Shown one piece after another: positions 32,274 to 44,012 of a stretch of DNA of 64,000 nucleotides (within the stretch, counting starts at the first letter, position 1; the number at the start of each line of letters is the position of its first letter). This DNA is from Microcyclospora pomicola (taxonomy: Eukaryota > Ascomycota > Dothideomycetes > Capnodiales): contig NHNY01000005.1 in the NCBI GenBank assembly GCA_002786065.1, positions 930,001-994,000 of the forward strand, read 5' to 3'. Below the pieces are notes generated by a model. It searched no databases. It was not told where the DNA came from and worked only from the letters and a program-made list of their open reading frames with translations. The translations under genes were made by a program, and so were the position numbers.

Positions 32274-34092
32274 TCATACCATGTCACCCTTCTCGCCGTG
32301 GGAGGAAGGCTCGTCGCTGTCGTGCTGGAGGTTGGCACGGCCGGAGAGGCGCGGGTCGTACTGGGGGGTGCCGGGGACCTCGCCGGCGAGCTGCTCGAGG
32401 GTGAGGCGCTTGGTCTCGGGGATGAGGAGGGTGGTGAAGACACCGCACAACATGAAGAGGGCGAAGATCTCGAGGACGTGCTTGAGAAAGGGGGTGGCGG
32501 CGGCACCGGTGGCGCCGGGGGCGGCGCCGCGGATGCTGAGCGGACCGATGAGGACCTGGGCGATGATGGCGCCGACCTTGCCCGAGGCGGCCGACAGACC
32601 GTGCGAGGTCGATCGGTAGCGGGTGGGGAAGCACTCGCCGGGCACGATGAAGGTGGTGGCGTTGGGGCCGAAGTTGAAGAAGAAGTTGGTCAGGACGTAG
32701 CAGGCGAGCAGACCCTTGGTGCCGATGACATCGTAACCGAAACCCATGAGGCAGAGGAAGAAGGTGAGCATGACGAAACCCATGAGCTGGATGGGCTTGC
32801 GACCGACGGTGTCGACGAGAGCCACGGTGACCCAGTAACCAGGGATGGCACCGGCGCAGACGAGGATCAGGTTGCCGACGGCGGTGCGGTAGTAGATTTC
32901 GTACATGTTGCTACCGCCGGAGTAGCCGATGGCCGCGAGGATGACGGGGCTGTTCAAACCAATACCGTAGAAGGCGACATCGAGCAGGAACCAGGAGCCA
33001 GCCGTGCCGAGCAGGACCTTGCCGTACTTCCACTGGCTGTAGTGGCTGAAGAAGTCGCGGAACGAAGCTTGGGGGACGGTGATTTGAGGAGCAGTCTCGC
33101 GCATGGCCTGGGCACGGGAGATCTCGTCGGGGACACCCTCGGGGGCGCCGGAGAGGTAGGCCTTGACGTCGGAACCACCCTTGACGATATCGCGGGACAC
33201 ATCGAAGGTGTAACGAGGAGTCTCGGGGATGGTGAGGCGGTAGTAGAGGGCGATGCAGCCAGGGACGGCACCGAACCCGATGATCACACGCCACATCTTG
33301 TCCACGGCGACACCACACTCACCACCGCAGTTGGCCGCGGCAGAGCCGGCCGCGGTGGATCCGGTCTTGACGCCCAACGACAGAGAGCCTTGGAAGCCAG
33401 CAGTGACGATAAGAGTGATGATACCGGCACCGAACTGTCCAAGACCTTGCATGGCGAACACAGCACCCATCATGGCACCTCGCCATTTGGTGGTGGCGAA
33501 CTCGGAGGTGATGATGGAAGACAGAGGGTAGTCTGCGCGGCGGGGCGAGTCAGTGAATGTGGACATGGGTTGGGGGCTCGCTTGTTTACTCACCACCACC
33601 AATACCGATACCCATGAGAACACGCCAGAAGATGATGACACCAACGATGGAGATGCTGGGCGAGTCGGAGGAGAGCGATTGGGCGAGAGTTGCGAAGATG
33701 ATGAGGATGAGCTCGAGACCGTACATGCGCTTACGACCGACAATGTCGGCCAACGCACCGAAACCGACCTGACCGAGGACGGTACCACCAGAAGTCGCGA
33801 CCTTGATGGCGGTGCTGGAGTTCTGGGGGATCACACCGGGCTTGGTGGTGGCGTCGTGCCAGTACACGACACCCAACATGGAAGTCACCAAACCAATGGC
33901 GAAGATGTCGTAGGCGTCGGTGAAGAAACCGATACCGGCGACGGCGATGGCGCGGATGTGGTACCAGCCGAAGGGAGCCTTGTCGATCTCCGCGAGCGCG
34001 AGACGACGGCGCTCGTTGGGGTCGGCGATGTGAGCATAGTCGTTGTGGAAGTTGTGGAAGGCAGCGTTGCCTCCGGCAGTTCGGGCGGCCAT
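32274..34092 (-). CDS. PHO84: High-affinity inorganic phosphate:H+ symporter (Pho84/PHO-5 family)
   Basis: Exons 34092..33594 and 33532..32274 (61-nt intron, GTGAGT...CGCAG) encode 585 residues, matching yeast Pho84 in size. Splicing restores the signature GIGIGGDYPLSSIITSEF. The first half contains FFTDAYDIFAIGL and the MFS loop DIVGRKRMYG. A central cytoplasmic loop follows, and the second half has GRKPIQLMGFVM and GECFPTRYRSTSHGLSAASGK. Twelve transmembrane helices are expected. The C-terminus is short and charged (SDEPSSHGEKGDMV). It imports phosphate with protons across the plasma membrane and is normally induced on phosphate starvation. The next coding gene upstream on the same strand, 4.3 kb away, encodes an SPX-RING protein of phosphate homeostasis. 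A 439-codon antisense frame inside it reflects GC codon bias, not a gene. Confidence 0.95.
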
Positions 34093-35443
34093 GCTGCTGG
34101 ACGGTGGGAGGGTGCGGCGTCCAAGGGAGGGGAAGGGATGAGAGCAGTCGCCAAGAAGAGAAGCAGGTCTTGGAGAGGACTTGACTGGACTTGACTTCGA
34201 CAAACGAGCATGGGCTAGGGGAGGAGGCAGCTTTATCAAGACGCGACTGAGCAGCAGCTCGGCAGTGCCAAGCGAAGGTCGTGCGACTAGGGTCGACTTC
34301 CAGGCGCCTTCTAGACGGGCACGCTCCCTGCACGGTCGAGCTGCGTCTGTGGACAGCCAATGGCACGAGCAGTATCGAGCAACGTGGGAGCAGCACCGAC
34401 GACGACCGGACACGACCGCACCACGTCTGGACCCGCCGACCGGAGCCTCGACGCACCCTGGCCGAGTGTCTTTCACGAGCTCGCTAGCCGCCCGCCGCTA
34501 GCAAAGCTACGAGACGGCGACGACATGTTGAAAAATTGCGTTCGGCCGACTGCCGCTACCACTGTCGTCTGGATGTGCAGCATCCTCGCCCGACACGCAC
34601 CCACGCTCGCTCTTCGCATGTTGTCATGCCACCGCGCCCATCTCCGCGCGCGGCCAATCACGTCCGGACGGGTGGAGCTGACTGAATATCAGAGCGCTGT
34701 AAGAGGGCTCGGTCCCACGGGTCGGTAGCATATTCATCCCACGGCGGCAGCCCGGCAACCTATTATAGTCGCATTCATGTACTTACAGTACAGTATATGG
34801 AATGCTGTCCCTGTCTGTACCGCAGCTTTGGCAGGTCTACACGCCGAGTAGAGACCGCAACCTCTTGTTGCTTCAGCATGCTTTCCGTCGACCATGGATG
34901 CCACATGATGTCCGCGGAAGTGACGCTACAGTACTGTACAGGCTGGTGGCACAGCACTGCGGGCTCCCCCAAGGCGTTGACCGCGCACACGAGTGTCTCG
35001 ATCAGGCAGTGGGGCCTCTGTGCGATGCACGCGTGGAGAGAGGTGTGCATCGATTGGATCTGACTCGGGGCCCCGCCATTAGACTTTTTGCGCCTGAATC
35101 TGCGCCTGTCCTCGCTCGCACCCCAGACATTCCTCGCCGATGAAGTGACGTCCAGCCAGCCAACCACAGTCGCCCATCCACGCACGTTTTCGGCTTGTGC
35201 AAATCCTCGCCGTGCCCCATCTCACCCTCCATCGTCCGGACTTGTCCAGATCCACGACCTGTTGCGTTGCGCCCTTCTGTTGCATGGTTCACGCCTGCTG
35301 AAGCCCCGCGAGGCGTTTCTGCTTGGCCATCGCCTCTGACTAGGATGCGAAATCTCTGCACTCGTCAACAACCGGGTCGTCGAACTCTGCATTGTCATGC
35401 ACGCGCTGCTGCCATCTCTAGACTTGTCCGCGCGGAGGCTCAC

Positions 35444-35449
35444 CACGTG
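35444..35449. promoter_or_regulatory. CACGTG box upstream of phosphate symporter
   Basis: The Pho4/NUC-1 core CACGTG occurs once in the upstream region, 1.35 kb before the symporter ATG. That distance is large for a yeast-type UAS, so function is uncertain. Confidence 0.25.
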
Positions 35450-37530
35450 GTCCCGCTTATGATTGTCACCACGTAAACCATCACGCATTCTTCCTTGTCG
35501 GCTTGCTCGCACGCGACACCGCCCACGGTCTAATTTGCTGCTGGCACGAAATTGGCAACAGCGCCGTGCATGGACATATAGCGCGACAGTTGCAGAGCCT
35601 GCTGCCAAATGATGATTGTTCGGGAGCCACATGCTGAGAGTCGGTGACATCCATGTTGCTAGTTGTGTACGTATCGTCGATCGCGAGCGTTCACACTCCC
35701 TCAGCCGAGATGACGCGACCGCTCCCAACACCTCTCGGCTGGTAGATGCTCATCACCACTTTCATCGACTCAGACGTCTGAAGAAGGGTCAAGCTGCAGA
35801 TTCCACGATGGGCCAGGGCCTGTGACGCGCCCTGCTGCGGGTCACGATCTGACTCTCGCGTGCATATCGCCGCAAAGATCGGATCTGCGGCTGCCATCCA
35901 GACATCGGCACATGCACTCGATGCACATTCAGGGTTTACCAATCGCTCGGGCGTGTAGCCGCACATCAAACGCTAAAGACTGGGCCTCTTTGGGGTTGAG
36001 AAGTTCCCTTGACCTTCGGGCTGCACTCCACCTATACTGTTGCTATTGCTGTCGACAGCTCTTCAGCATCGCCAAGGGATCAGCATGCTTCCGTCGTCCT
36101 CCATCAGGCTACAGTGCATGGATCTCTGCTGCTCAGGTAGCCACGCACTCATCCAGGACTCGAATCGCCAAGATACTGCGTCTTGAGTGGGATGACCATC
36201 GAGACACAGATCCGAGCACAACTGCGACCGCGTGTGGAGAATTCAGTGCTGACTGGCTCGCCCTCCGATGCTCTAACTCAAGCCACCGACGGGTGTTAAT
36301 TTTATAAAATCACCACATCTCCCTCGGCTTCAAGCGATGCTGATCTTAAGGTCTCACTCGATGTCTGACTGCCAAAAGCACGATCCGAATGTTGCTATCC
36401 CTTGCCGGGATTCGTTCGTCGTGACATCCCGCTCAGGTTTTGCTCGAACATCTCCCGGGCATTTTTGATGGCGTGAACGATATGCGCAACATCAGGTCGC
36501 ACACCACTGCCCGAGGGGAAGCAATCGGTTGAGAACGCGTCTTGTGAGGATCTCCCCAAGATCAACCCACCGTCATGATCTCAAATGTCTGCTCGATCGG
36601 GTCACATGCCTGTTGACAATAATGCCGCACATCAAGTCCACTCGTTCTTCTCAGTTCGGTCTCGCGGGCATCTGCTCGTATGAGTCCACCAAGATCTCCC
36701 AACATGTGACATGCAAGCAATGAATCTCGTTTTGACAGTTCCATCGGCCCTACAGCGCTGGAGAGCTTTGTATGATGTCTTTCCCGCAGATCATTCACCC
36801 CACTACGATACTATTGCATACTGACGCGACCAACAATTCTCCGATAGCGCTCGATCTCGACCTCCAGACCAGTGCCGTTCATCCGCTTTCCCCATGCATA
36901 GCGCACATCCCCATGGTCTCGACCTTCCGCAGGTGCTTCAACATGCTCGAAACGGAGCGCATCATCGACTCCATCCGGAGATGTGTGTACGTATCTAGTG
37001 GGAGAGTTGCACTATATTAATGTATGCGAGTCTATGCATTTCCGTCGTAGATCATGACGAACCCTTACTACCTTACCTAGGTGAGCATTGAGACGCACAC
37101 CCAACGATCTAGTCACGTTCATGTCGCAGACCCTCCTCAATGCGCGCACTTATCTATGATGTGACTTGAGCTCATCGCCATCTCTGGGTCCAACCACCAT
37201 GTCGATACCCGTATCCCGATCGCTCTTTGACGTCAAGCTATCTCATTGCCCATGGTCGATGATCAATACATCATATCCTGCAAACTTCATCACCATCACA
37301 CTCCAAAGATAAGCGAGCACTGTGGTCGATCGATCCGCAACAACGCATCCGAACTACACGCAAATCGCTAGCGCGTAATGTCCTAGCATGGTGACCATAC
37401 GTAGTTCGGCATGAACCTGGTATCACCGTGGACCTTCATCATTTGAACCTCTGTGCTGCTGTAGAGGCTCACACACCCCTTTTGTGTCAATAAATGCACA
37501 TATTGGAAGCGTTGTCGTCTGATGTCTACA

Positions 37531-37556
37531 ATGCTGTCTATGCTGTCTATGCTGTC
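37531..37556. repeat. Short tandem repeat, 9-bp unit ATGCTGTCT
   Basis: Two exact copies and a third 8-bp copy run head to tail (37531, 37540, 37549). A minor microsatellite-like element in non-coding sequence. Confidence 0.7.
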
Positions 37557-38429
37557 ATGCCATCCACTGACATGTGAATGTTTAGATTACTGCAAGACGC
37601 CCTACGTCGCGTATTTGCAGGATCTGTCACCCTGAAGCATCACGTTGCAATCGACGTGAATACCTCCGTCTTCAGCACTCATGCTCTTCACACACATGTC
37701 TCGCTCAGATCGACATACGGTCGTAATGGCAGCGAGGCACAGGCGTCTCTTGACATCAACTTCTCCTCGCTATGAAACATTACAAGAAAATGTACACGAG
37801 CGAGACTTATCACTTTGCCCTTTCCCCCTTTTGCAGCGCGTGAATTCGGAGGTCCGATGCTGGAAGGTCGAAAGAATCTCGAAGGTGGTTTCCAGTATGG
37901 TGGACGATAGACAGAGATGAATAGGAGGGTGCAGTGCATCTTATCGGAGCATTCTAAATCACGGCAACGATAAGTGCACTCAATGACTTGGGACAGTGAT
38001 GTGCTTGATGTTTCTTCTTCTGATCTGCCTATATCCTTATACATACATACAATCAGATGTGATCGTGCGTGCTGGCAGCGCACGACCGACATGACGAAAT
38101 GGGCACATATCCAATGTGCTCCGCTGAGAATGCTCTCGATGCCGGAACGTGATATGATGTCTGCGGGGTATTTGAACAGTAAACATGCGAAGCAAATCGC
38201 CACCGAGTAGTTTTGCTCCAGGATGAGAAAAGAAGTGGTAAATCGTCTGCAGGGTACGGGGAGATATGGAAGTCGTGGTGAGTCGTTCAATCATGGTTGG
38301 TCGTTACATTGCCGGTGTCGTTCATGCGTAGTGGCGAAAACGTGAGCAGAGCGCTCATCTGCGCAGTTTGAAAATGGGCTTCATTGTGCGAAGTTGCGCA
38401 GGAGAGGGAGGAAAGTCGGTATGGGATCA

Positions 38430-39893
38430 TTACATGACCGCACACGCCGGACGGGTGAATTCCTCGCCGTACTCGCGCACGAGCTGCGCGCGCTCGTTCT
38501 CCTTCTGCCGCTTCTTGACCTCGAGCGGAAAGTACTTCTCGAGGAAGTCCATGGCGTCGAAGTCGATGTGGCGGCCGTCGGCCTGCATGACCGTCGCGCT
38601 GTTGCAGCACGGGCAGCGCGTCATGCCCTCGTCCTGCATCTTGATCACGCAGCGGATGCAGAAGCGCGACCGGCAGCAGCCCAGGCTGACGGGCCGCCAC
38701 GCCATCGAGTAGCACACCGGGCAGTCCCAGTCGTCGACCTGCGGCACGATCGACAACACCTTGGACCCGATCTCGGCGTACATGTCGCGGGCGATCGAGT
38801 TGGCGAAGCCGCCGGCGCCGATGCGCTTCGGGTTGGTGGGGAGGAGGCCCGGGTATTTGTCGCGCAGGTTCTTGAGGAACAGTTGGCCTTCCAGGTGGGT
38901 CTGCTTGTCGAACTTCTTCAAGATCTTGGTCATGGCGCGCGCGTTCATTTCTTGGAAGTGCATGATCTTGAGGATGTCCACGTTGAGGTCGAGGAATCGC
39001 TTCGCGGCATTCCGCGCTTGCGGGGTCTTCATCTTCGCCATGAGACCGGTCGTGCGAAGCTGTGTGTCGTAAGCTTCGAGTCGCTTCTTCGCTTCGAGGA
39101 AGGTTAAGGCGCCCCGGTTTTGCTCGGTGTCCGAGTAAAAGATCGGATTCTCCATGTACAGCCGGAACATTTCTCGCCAGAAGTACAGGTCGCGGTAACT
39201 CATGTCGCGCTTGGCCTCGAAACCCTCGCGAACAGGCTCGATGACATTCTCCACTGCGTCGCCAAGGTCCAGGATGTCATCCTCTAGTTTGTTGGTTTCC
39301 ACATCGCGAAGGGCGTCCAGTTCCTGTAGCTTGGGCTCGAGCAGGTCAAAGAAGTTCTTCGCCGAAGTCAAAGGAAGCTGCACCCATTTCGCATCTTCTG
39401 GTGTCGGTTCCGCAAGAGAGTTCTGTCGTGACTTGACGCTGTCGTCATCTCCTACCCTCTGAGCTCGATCAAGCGCATGAACACGATCACCGAGATGCTC
39501 GCGTCGACCAGCCGTGATCATTTCCGACTGGGCCAGTCTCTTCAGCGCCGCCTTGGTTTCCGGGGTCAAAGTGGCGTCGAGAGGCGCTCCAGTCTTGCCA
39601 TCGACCAACACTCGCAGTTGCGGACAGAATTCCTCGGTGATGGATGAGAGTCCAGGCTCGGTTGCCGAATAGAACTCATGCTTGTCTTTTCGCGAAGCAG
39701 TCGTCAGTTGTGGCTCGCCAACCCACTCCGTTAATTGGTTTAGTGTATGCTCGTCGAGACCGATTTCCTCAAGTTCCGAATGGACTCGTTTGATGCATTT
39801 CTTTAGATACTTGTAGTCGATGGCAGAGTCCAGCCATTGCTCCGGGAAGCCTTGGCTTACCAGTTGCTGCTCATATTCGTGGCCAAACTTCAT
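38430..39893 (-). CDS. SPX-domain RING-type ubiquitin ligase (Pqr1-like)
   Basis: A single exon of 487 residues. The N-terminus MKFGHEYEQQL and IDYKYLKKCIKRVH is the first SPX helix pair with the Tyr/Lys cluster that senses inositol pyrophosphates. SPX continues as helical sequence to about residue 350, including the hallmark basic helix near 325 (DILKIMHFQEMNARAMTKILKKFDK, split in reading). The RING spans about 393-435: CPVC, then GCCRSRFCIRC, then CPCC. The canonical Cys-x-His-x-Phe-Cys step is replaced by Cys-Cys-Arg-Ser-Arg-Phe-Cys, so the usual His ligand is missing. A conserved hydrophobic tail follows. The relative Pqr1 in fission yeast limits phosphate uptake and polyphosphate. By analogy this could turn over the Pho84-like transporter encoded next door. 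Confidence 0.88.
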   Translation of the reverse strand: MKFGHEYEQQLVSQGFPEQWLDSAIDYKYLKKCIKRVHSELEEIGLDEHTLNQLTEWVGEPQLTTASRKDKHEFYSATEPGLSSITEEFCPQLRVLVDGKTGAPLDATLTPETKAALKRLAQSEMITAGRREHLGDRVHALDRAQRVGDDDSVKSRQNSLAEPTPEDAKWVQLPLTSAKNFFDLLEPKLQELDALRDVETNKLEDDILDLGDAVENVIEPVREGFEAKRDMSYRDLYFWREMFRLYMENPIFYSDTEQNRGALTFLEAKKRLEAYDTQLRTTGLMAKMKTPQARNAAKRFLDLNVDILKIMHFQEMNARAMTKILKKFDKQTHLEGQLFLKNLRDKYPGLLPTNPKRIGAGGFANSIARDMYAEIGSKVLSIVPQVDDWDCPVCYSMAWRPVSLGCCRSRFCIRCVIKMQDEGMTRCPCCNSATVMQADGRHIDFDAMDFLEKYFPLEVKKRQKENERAQLVREYGEEFTRPACAVM

Positions 39894-40479
39894 CGTCGAT
39901 AGGTGGACTCAGGGGTGTGTGACCATCAGAAACGGACAATCGCAGTACTTATGTTATTTGTCGGAGTAGACTTAAATTGTTTCCTACTTGCTCGGGGCAG
40001 ATATGGTAGTAGGTATACTAGTTCAATTATGAGATCGTGGTCGCAGGCGCTCTCGTGAGTGGTGGGTCATGGTGACCTATATACTCTACCGCGTCTGATC
40101 ACGGCAGGCGAACACGCGACCTCTTGCTATTGTCGTCGTCTTGTCCGACGTTTCACCGCGGCCGATGCACCAATCACAGCGCCGACGGCGTATGAGTTTT
40201 CCCCACGATCATGCATCGAAATTTCGGCCTGCGAGTCATATGTCATCGTTGCGCATCGCCATGCCTCGTCTAGCTGGTGGCGGGTGGTGGCGTCGAGCTG
40301 GAATCACTCAGAACCGTAACAATCAGCATCTCAGCCGTGTTCGTGGTCGGCAATCATTGCTCTACCTATAGCCCCTACGTAAAGCATCGGCGTTTGAACA
40401 CGCTGGGTGAGTGCGTCTCAATAGATTGATTGACTTGTGCAAAGGCGTGCTCGAGTACGAAGCAGTACATCTAGGTACA
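39894..40479. other. Divergent promoter region, SPX-RING / JJJ1
   Basis: 586 bp with no gene. I saw no CACGTG box here. Confidence 0.35.
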
Positions 40480-42138
40480 ATGGGTGCCGGTCAATCTACA
40501 AACCAGGACACGACAGCCTCGTCCGGGATCAAAACTTCATACTATGAATTGCTAGGCTTGCAAAGACAGGCCACCGAGGATGAGATCAAGAAAGCATATC
40601 GGCGAAAGGCACTCGAATTGCATCCGGACCGCAACTACGGGAACGAGGAGACAGCCACCAAGGTATTCGCTGAGGTGCAAGCAGCGTATGAGGTGCTTTC
40701 AGACCCTCAGGAGCGAGCCTGGTACGACAGTCATGAAACTGCCATCCTGCGTGGCGACGACGATATTGGCGGCGAGGATGGTGTACCTACCTACGAGAAT
40801 GTCCGTATCACAACGGCAGACGACCTGGCACGAATGGTGAGGAAATTCAACAGCAACGTAGAGTTCTCAGATTCACCATCCGGCTTCTTCGGCTACTTGA
40901 GAGAGGCGTTCGAAGGATTGGCGAAGGAAGAGGCAATTGCTGCGAACTGGGAGGGCACTGAAGCTTTAGACTATCCAAGTTTCGGCCACAAAGATGATGC
41001 ATACGATGATGTTGTCAAGCGCTTCTATGCTGCGTGGTCGAGCTTCTCCACCGTCAAGACCTTCGCATGGAAAGATAAATATCGCCTGTCAGAGGCACCA
41101 GATAGATGGTATCGAAGACGAATGGAGCAAGAAAACAAGAAGTTCAGGCAAGACGGTATCCGAGAGTTCAACGATGCTGTGAGGTCGCTGGTGGCATTTG
41201 TGCGGAAACGTGATCCTCGTTACGTGCCTTCCACTCAGACCGAAGAAGAACGACAGAAGACGCTACGTGATGCAGCAGCCGCTCAAGCTGCTCGAGCGAG
41301 AGCCGCTAACGAAGCGAAGTGGAACCAAGAAGTACCAGAGTGGACCAAAATCCGTGATCCCGAGGAATTGGAGGAGAGTAGTGAAGAGGAGATCGAAATC
41401 CACATTTTCGAATGTGTAGCATGTAATAAGGAGTTCAAAAGCGAGCGACAATGGGAGGCCCATGAGAAGAGCAAGAAGCATCAGAAAGCATTGTACGCTC
41501 TGCAGAAGAAAATGAGGAAGGAGAACGCGAACCTGGACCTGGACCATGCAGCGAGCGGAGCCGCCACTCCTGAAGTCTACGACGAAAGTGATGTGCCTGA
41601 AGTCATTCCTATTGCAGCTGAGGACATCGACCCGCCACCTGAAGAGTCGTTAGAGAACGGGAATGCGTTGAGTGATGCCTCGGACATCGCAGATGCTGAG
41701 ACCGTTGCTCAGCAGGTCGAGGAAGATCAACCTTTAGATCCAGTACAGCACTCCAAGGATGACGATCAACTCACCTCAGAGAGCGACAACGATGATGAAG
41801 ACGACGACGAATATGAATCCGCGGAGAAAGTGCGAGCTCGATTACAGAACACCAGCCTCGACGAAGTACCGCAACCATCGAGCACTGAAGCAAACGATGT
41901 TGTCGAAACAGAGACCGCACAACCGAAGATGGGCAAAGCAGCACAGAAACGAGCCAAGCGAGCCGCTGCCGCTGCCGCTTCACAAGAGACAGAATCATCT
42001 CATACCTGCGCAACATGCCAAGCTTCCTTTCCTTCCAAGACTCGACTCCATCAACACATCAAGGACCATGGCCATGCTGCTATCAAAACTGTGGGAACTG
42101 GTACTGCTGGCAAGTCTAAGAAGAAAGGTAAACGTTGA
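40480..42138 (+). CDS. JJJ1: J-domain ribosome-biogenesis co-chaperone Jjj1 (DNAJC21)
   Basis: A single exon of 552 residues from the ATG at 40480; an upstream in-frame GTG is not used. The J-domain is at about 18-85 with the HPD triad in [10 protein letters not shown] near residue 47. A conserved middle region contains [19 protein letters not shown] and [12 protein letters not shown]. The first C2H2 zinc finger (about 311, [20 protein letters not shown]) and a second (about 508, [20 protein letters not shown]) flank an acidic stretch. This is the arrangement of Jjj1, which recruits Hsp70 to release Arx1 from cytoplasmic pre-60S subunits with Rei1. A Lys-rich C-terminal tail follows. The opening MGAGQS suggests possible N-myristoylation, which is unusual for the family. 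Confidence 0.93.
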   Translation: MGAGQSTNQDTTASSGIKTSYYELLGLQRQATEDEIKKAYRRKALELHPDRNYGNEETATKVFAEVQAAYEVLSDPQERAWYDSHETAILRGDDDIGGEDGVPTYENVRITTADDLARMVRKFNSNVEFSDSPSGFFGYLREAFEGLAKEEAIAANWEGTEALDYPSFGHKDDAYDDVVKRFYAAWSSFSTVKTFAWKDKYRLSEAPDRWYRRRMEQENKKFRQDGIREFNDAVRSLVAFVRKRDPRYVPSTQTEEERQKTLRDAAAAQAARARAANEAKWNQEVPEWTKIRDPEELEESSEEEIEIHIFECVACNKEFKSERQWEAHEKSKKHQKALYALQKKMRKENANLDLDHAASGAATPEVYDESDVPEVIPIAAEDIDPPPEESLENGNALSDASDIADAETVAQQVEEDQPLDPVQHSKDDDQLTSESDNDDEDDDEYESAEKVRARLQNTSLDEVPQPSSTEANDVVETETAQPKMGKAAQKRAKRAAAAAASQETESSHTCATCQASFPSKTRLHQHIKDHGHAAIKTVGTGTAGKSKKKGKR

Positions 42139-42306
42139 GCGTCCACGACCTGCTATCCAAGTCTGGTCTCAACATTTGGCCTTCACGCACGAAGGGCCGT
42201 ACGGTCACGGGCCGCCACACGTGGATTGTGAAGACCTTGTCAGGGACCAAGAGTAGATGGATAAGATCAAGACTTTTGTGGCACTATTTCGAGCTACTTG
42301 ACCGGA

Positions 42307-44012
42307 TCAGTACATCCATCTGAAGTCCAACGATGCCGGGCCCTCCTTCAACAATTCTGTTGGCACGTCTTGGGCCCGCAGCCTGCGACCCTGTTTACGA
42401 TCGCGCCGTTTGTTGTCGACGATCATATATCCGCCAAGAGTCAAGGTTAAGATCATCCCTAACCCTCCGAATGCTGCCGTAGTAGCAAGTGCCGGAATGT
42501 ACCCAGGGGCATCCTGCGAGCGAAAGATGTTGGAGGACACAACACCCATCAGGTTGGCAAGCGGCACACCCAAAGAAGTGAGGAACAAACGTCGGTTCTC
42601 GTCGGCGATATTGTTGTTGTATAGGACATCGAGTAGCACGCTCGGCGCAGACGTGCCCCAGGTCATGCTGAGATCATATTAGCATGTTTTCAGGGTCAAA
42701 ATTGCAGTCGCCGGCTTTCAAACTTACATGAAGCATGCAAAGTACGCCACGTGCTTGTCCTGTACAACGTCGATGCCAGCATAGATGCACATGCCAGTGA
42801 AAGTGAAGAGGAAGCCTAGTGCGACGAACGGGAACCGCCATCGTGTGTAGTCTGACGCAAAGGCCAAGATCAACAGCATCACAGCACCGCTGACGTTTGG
42901 AGCCTGTGCTAACAGTTAGAACTCCTCCTAGCTATTTCGTCCCGTCCTAGTCACACTTACCACTGTATATAGGTTTGTCTTCACCGTGCCATAACCCAGT
43001 CTTGCAACAATGGACGGGAGGAACAGATTGACAGACTGTAGGGGCACGCCGAGACAAATTTCGATGGCCAGGATCATCCAGCTCGTCCAGTGTTTGAAGA
43101 CCTTGGCAGCCTCCTTGAGTTGAAACTTCTCCTCGACAATAGCCGAGCTATCAATCTGGATCCGATGGAACGCCAACTTTTTTTCTTCTTCGGTCAAGAA
43201 TCTAGCTTGCGCCGCGGAACGTGGCAAGAATATGAAGGCGACCACGGCCATGGCCATTGTAAGACTGCCTTCGATGACGAAGAGGTATTTCCATCTCCAG
43301 ATTGCGCCGCCTTGGATCTGGAATACGCCGTACGCAAGTAGACCGCCAAAAGCACCTGAAATGTTCTGAGCAGCGTAGAAGATGGCCAAACGGCGGGCAA
43401 GCTCGCCACGACGGTAGAATTGTGTTTGGTAGTAGATGACGAGAGGGAAGAAGGCCGATTCTGCCATGCCCAAGAACCAACGGAGAGCGACGAGGCCTCC
43501 CCAGGTGTAAGCTGCGACGGTGAGCAAGGTCATTGTGCCGAAGACGAACATCATGCATGGTCTGTACTATGTGTCAGCGCATGTCTCCATGAAGTGTGCT
43601 GCCCCATTTCAGTCCGGCCATGTCAAACTTACAGCACTCTACTGGGTCCATAGATTTTCCCAATCATGCCCAGGAACGGCGCCGTCAGGACATACGGCAC
43701 AAAGAAGATGGACAACAGGATGTTGTACTTGTTAGTGTGCGCAATCCCCAGGTCCGTTTCGAGGCCGGCAGTCTTCGCATTGCCCAGGTTGGTCTTGTCG
43801 AGGGAGTTGAAAAGATACATGACAGCCAGCAGAGGTAAGATCCGGATGTCGAACTTCCATACCAATGCGCGTTCGGCGGCCGCATCGATGGTGTAGACCT
43901 CTCCATCCTGCACCGTGACGATAGGATTGTCTTTGCCAGCGGGAGATGTCTTGCCATCCGTCAAGTCTGACGATTGTGACTCGATGTCGCCCCCGCGCTT
44001 TGTTTCTGCCAT
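42307..44012 (-). CDS. MFS anion:cation symporter, Dal5/allantoate-permease family
   Basis: Four exons (44012..43633, 43561..42961, 42903..42728, 42667..42307) with introns of 71, 57 and 60 nt give 505 residues. Phase is consistent at each junction (GPSRVLPCMMFVFG; NLYTVAPNVSG; ACFIMTWGTSAP). The sequence begins with a disordered cytosolic head and then the family motif YLFNSLDKTNLGNAK in the first helix, RWFLGMAESAFFPLVIYYQ and RRGELARRLAIFYAAQNISGAFGG (read in parts). Twelve helices are expected. Members import allantoate, nicotinate, pantothenate, biotin or related small organic anions at the plasma membrane. The substrate cannot be told from the sequence. The ATG at 44012 is preferred over an upstream in-frame GTG. 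The 168-bp gap to JJJ1 is convergent. Confidence 0.9.

Larger units (their letters stand above)
34093..38429. other. 4.3-kb region without a recognisable gene upstream of the phosphate symporter
   Basis: This is by far the longest gene-free stretch in the window. The longest frames (for example 35822-36307 + and 37688-38290 -) lack proper starts, domains or splice support. It contains one CACGTG box (35444-35449), an ACCTAGGT palindrome (37075-37082) and a short tandem 9-bp repeat (37531-37556). It may be promoter plus non-coding transcription units, or may hold fast-evolving genes that I cannot recognise. Confidence 0.5.

Noticed and set aside
32298-33617. 439-codon plus-strand frame antisense to the phosphate symporter
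   Set aside because: It is Gly/Asp/Glu/Val-rich with no domain, and lies entirely inside a conserved gene. It is the usual by-product of GC-ending codon bias on the opposite strand.
35822-36307. 161-codon plus-strand frame
   Set aside because: Starts without ATG, is Arg/Ser/His/Cys-rich with no family resemblance, and has no conserved motif.
37688-38290. 200-codon minus-strand frame in the gene-poor region
   Set aside because: It opens only at a TTG, has no domain and no splice support, and its composition resembles neighbouring non-coding sequence.
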